Part shown: in pieces, positions 23,676-24,249 of the stretch | Position numbering within the stretch: the stretch's first letter is position 1 | Layout of the letters: the number at the start of each line of letters is the position of its first letter | Assembly: GCA_002399025.1 (NCBI GenBank) | Contig: DHCV01000008.1 | Location: forward strand, 55,680 to 79,928 | Reading direction: 5' to 3' | Origin: Bacteroidales bacterium UBA4893 | Lineage (GTDB): Bacteria; Bacteroidota; Bacteroidia; Bacteroidales; P3 | DNA: 24,249 nucleotides | Program-made: the position numbers and the translations under genes | Notes under the pieces: model-generated | What the model was told of the DNA's origin: nothing | The model's input: only the letters and a program-made list of their open reading frames with translations | Databases searched by the model: none

Positions 23676-23710
23676 AGTCGTGCGGGATTTCTTTGCTATG
23701 CAAAGCGACT
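23676..23710 (+). other. Asymmetric stem-loop in the intergenic region
   Basis: Arms AGTCG (23676-23680) and CGACT (23706-23710) enclose a tight inner hairpin CTTTGC/GCAAAG (23691-23705, 3-nt loop). TGCGGGATTT lies unpaired on one side only, and AAAAAATTT follows. On the plus strand the A-run is not a terminator tail. It may be a REP-like or transposon-end-like structure, or part of an RNA; it cannot be assigned. The rest of 23606-23774 shows no gene. Confidence 0.45.
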
Positions 23711-23774
23711 AAAAAATTTATTCCTTGTTTTAGTAATTTTATTCTTCCTTTAATAAAAAATATTTCTAATTTTC

Positions 23775-23805
23775 TTGGTTGCAAAAGGGAAAAGTCGTAC
23801 ATTTG
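23775..23805 (+). promoter_or_regulatory. Promoter of the secreted-protein gene
   Basis: TTG (23775-23777), a 20-nt spacer and TACATTTG (23798-23805) form a complete Bacteroidota promoter. Transcription would start near 23812, giving a leader of about 160 nt before the likely start codon at 23975. Confidence 0.7.
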
Positions 23806-23974
23806 TCGCAAGTTATAAATCATATTTTTATGATTGTTTTTAATTATAATTTCCTATTCCTTCTTAGTGTTATTATTATAACATTACCTTTCCTATGTCA
23901 ATTCAATTACATCCTAACTAAGTTTTCTTTTGTATTCAATTCTCAACATAATATTAACCAAAATCAAAAATCGA

Positions 23975-24249
23975 ATGAAAAAGAAACCATTAATTGTTCT
24001 ATTATTGACCTTATGTTTAATAATAGCAAGCAAACCTTCAAAATCACAAATTATCTCTCCAAATAATATTATTAGTGGAATTTATGAAATTGATAATAAT
24101 GGGTTATCTGAAGATTATACTCAAAAGATTTTAATGCGTAAGGATAGCTCGCATATAGCTCTAACTACTATATATGAAAATGACAATTCAATAAGCAGAT
24201 TTTACTTAATTGAAAAAGGTAAAATCACATCAACTTATGCAGATATTAG
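23975..24249 (+). CDS. Secreted protein of unknown function, 3' end beyond the window
   Basis: An open frame of 91 codons runs off the window edge with no stop. It begins MKKKPLIVLLLTLCLIIASK, a Sec signal peptide (three lysines, hydrophobic core), with probable cleavage after KSQ. The Cys is not in a lipobox, so the protein is probably soluble in the periplasm or exported. The visible mature part (IISPNNIISGIYEIDNNG, then a charged stretch) shows no domain that I recognise. The start is supported by the signal peptide. A different frame that opens at 23779 or 23830 overlaps its first 90 bases but is less convincing. Confidence 0.72.
   Translation, partial: MKKKPLIVLLLTLCLIIASKPSKSQIISPNNIISGIYEIDNNGLSEDYTQKILMRKDSSHIALTTIYENDNSISRFYLIEKGKITSTYADI

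Noticed and set aside
23779..24066. 95-codon frame in front of the last gene
   Set aside because: Its start codon lies inside the promoter (23775-23805), and it overlaps out of frame a protein with a clear signal peptide at 23975. A shorter version from 23830 is mentioned only as a weak finding.

Overview
The window is a compact, AT-rich piece of a bacterial chromosome. Everything points to an uncultured member of the Bacteroidota, most likely order Bacteroidales. Several start regions carry the Bacteroidota primary-sigma promoter (TTG or TTTG, 19-20 nt, then TAnnTTTG). Genes lack strong Shine-Dalgarno sequences and are instead preceded by A/T-rich leaders. The hpt-adk-obgE order, the 515-residue acyl-CoA carboxyltransferase paired with a small biotin carrier, and the SSHA-type PAP2 protein also fit. 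Genus or species cannot be named from this sequence. I see no prophage, insertion sequence, CRISPR array or rRNA.

Layout. (1) 1-330: the end of a palindrome-rich intergenic repeat and a tRNA-Lys(CTT) on the minus strand with its own terminator. (2) 531-6013, plus strand: atpE-atpF-atpH-atpA-atpG, then nadB 3 nt after atpG. atpB is not upstream of atpE, and atpD/atpC are not present, so the F1Fo ATP synthase genes are split. (3) 6010-9375, minus strand: hpt, a double-length adenylate kinase gene, obgE and a PAP2 phosphatase, tightly packed. (4) 9391-10670: an M20D amidohydrolase with a clear promoter. (5) 10765-11175: a small lipoprotein. (6) 11176-11831: a long intergenic region with a second palindrome cluster. 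(7) 11798-18213, plus strand: a DEAD-box RNA helicase, rpe, a PHP-type tyrosine phosphatase, purB and an MsbA-like ABC exporter, with 3-27 nt gaps. (8) 18310-20348: the carboxyltransferase and biotin carrier of a methylmalonyl/propionyl-CoA enzyme. (9) 20355-22338, minus strand: dxs, whose start must be moved downstream of its promoter. (10) 22345-22757: a third palindrome cluster. (11) 22758-23601, minus strand: a tandem-GNAT protein. (12) 23775-24249: the promoter and 5' part of a secreted protein that runs off the window.

Most genes are core metabolism: ATP synthesis, NAD and purine metabolism (nadB, hpt, adk, purB), the pentose phosphate pathway (rpe), isoprenoid synthesis (dxs), ribosome and RNA maintenance (obgE, DEAD-box helicase), and propionate/succinate-type acyl-CoA metabolism. 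The two least ordinary things are these. First, the adenylate kinase gene is an internal duplication: domain 1 looks intact, while domain 2 has lost the P-loop lysine and other catalytic residues (a fused pseudo-kinase). Second, an intergenic repeat occurs three times. Each copy combines runs of short perfect or near-perfect palindromes, whose cores differ between copies, with a shared end resembling GTCCTAAATAAGG. Two copies have a promoter-like motif reading into that end. No function can be assigned to this family from sequence alone.
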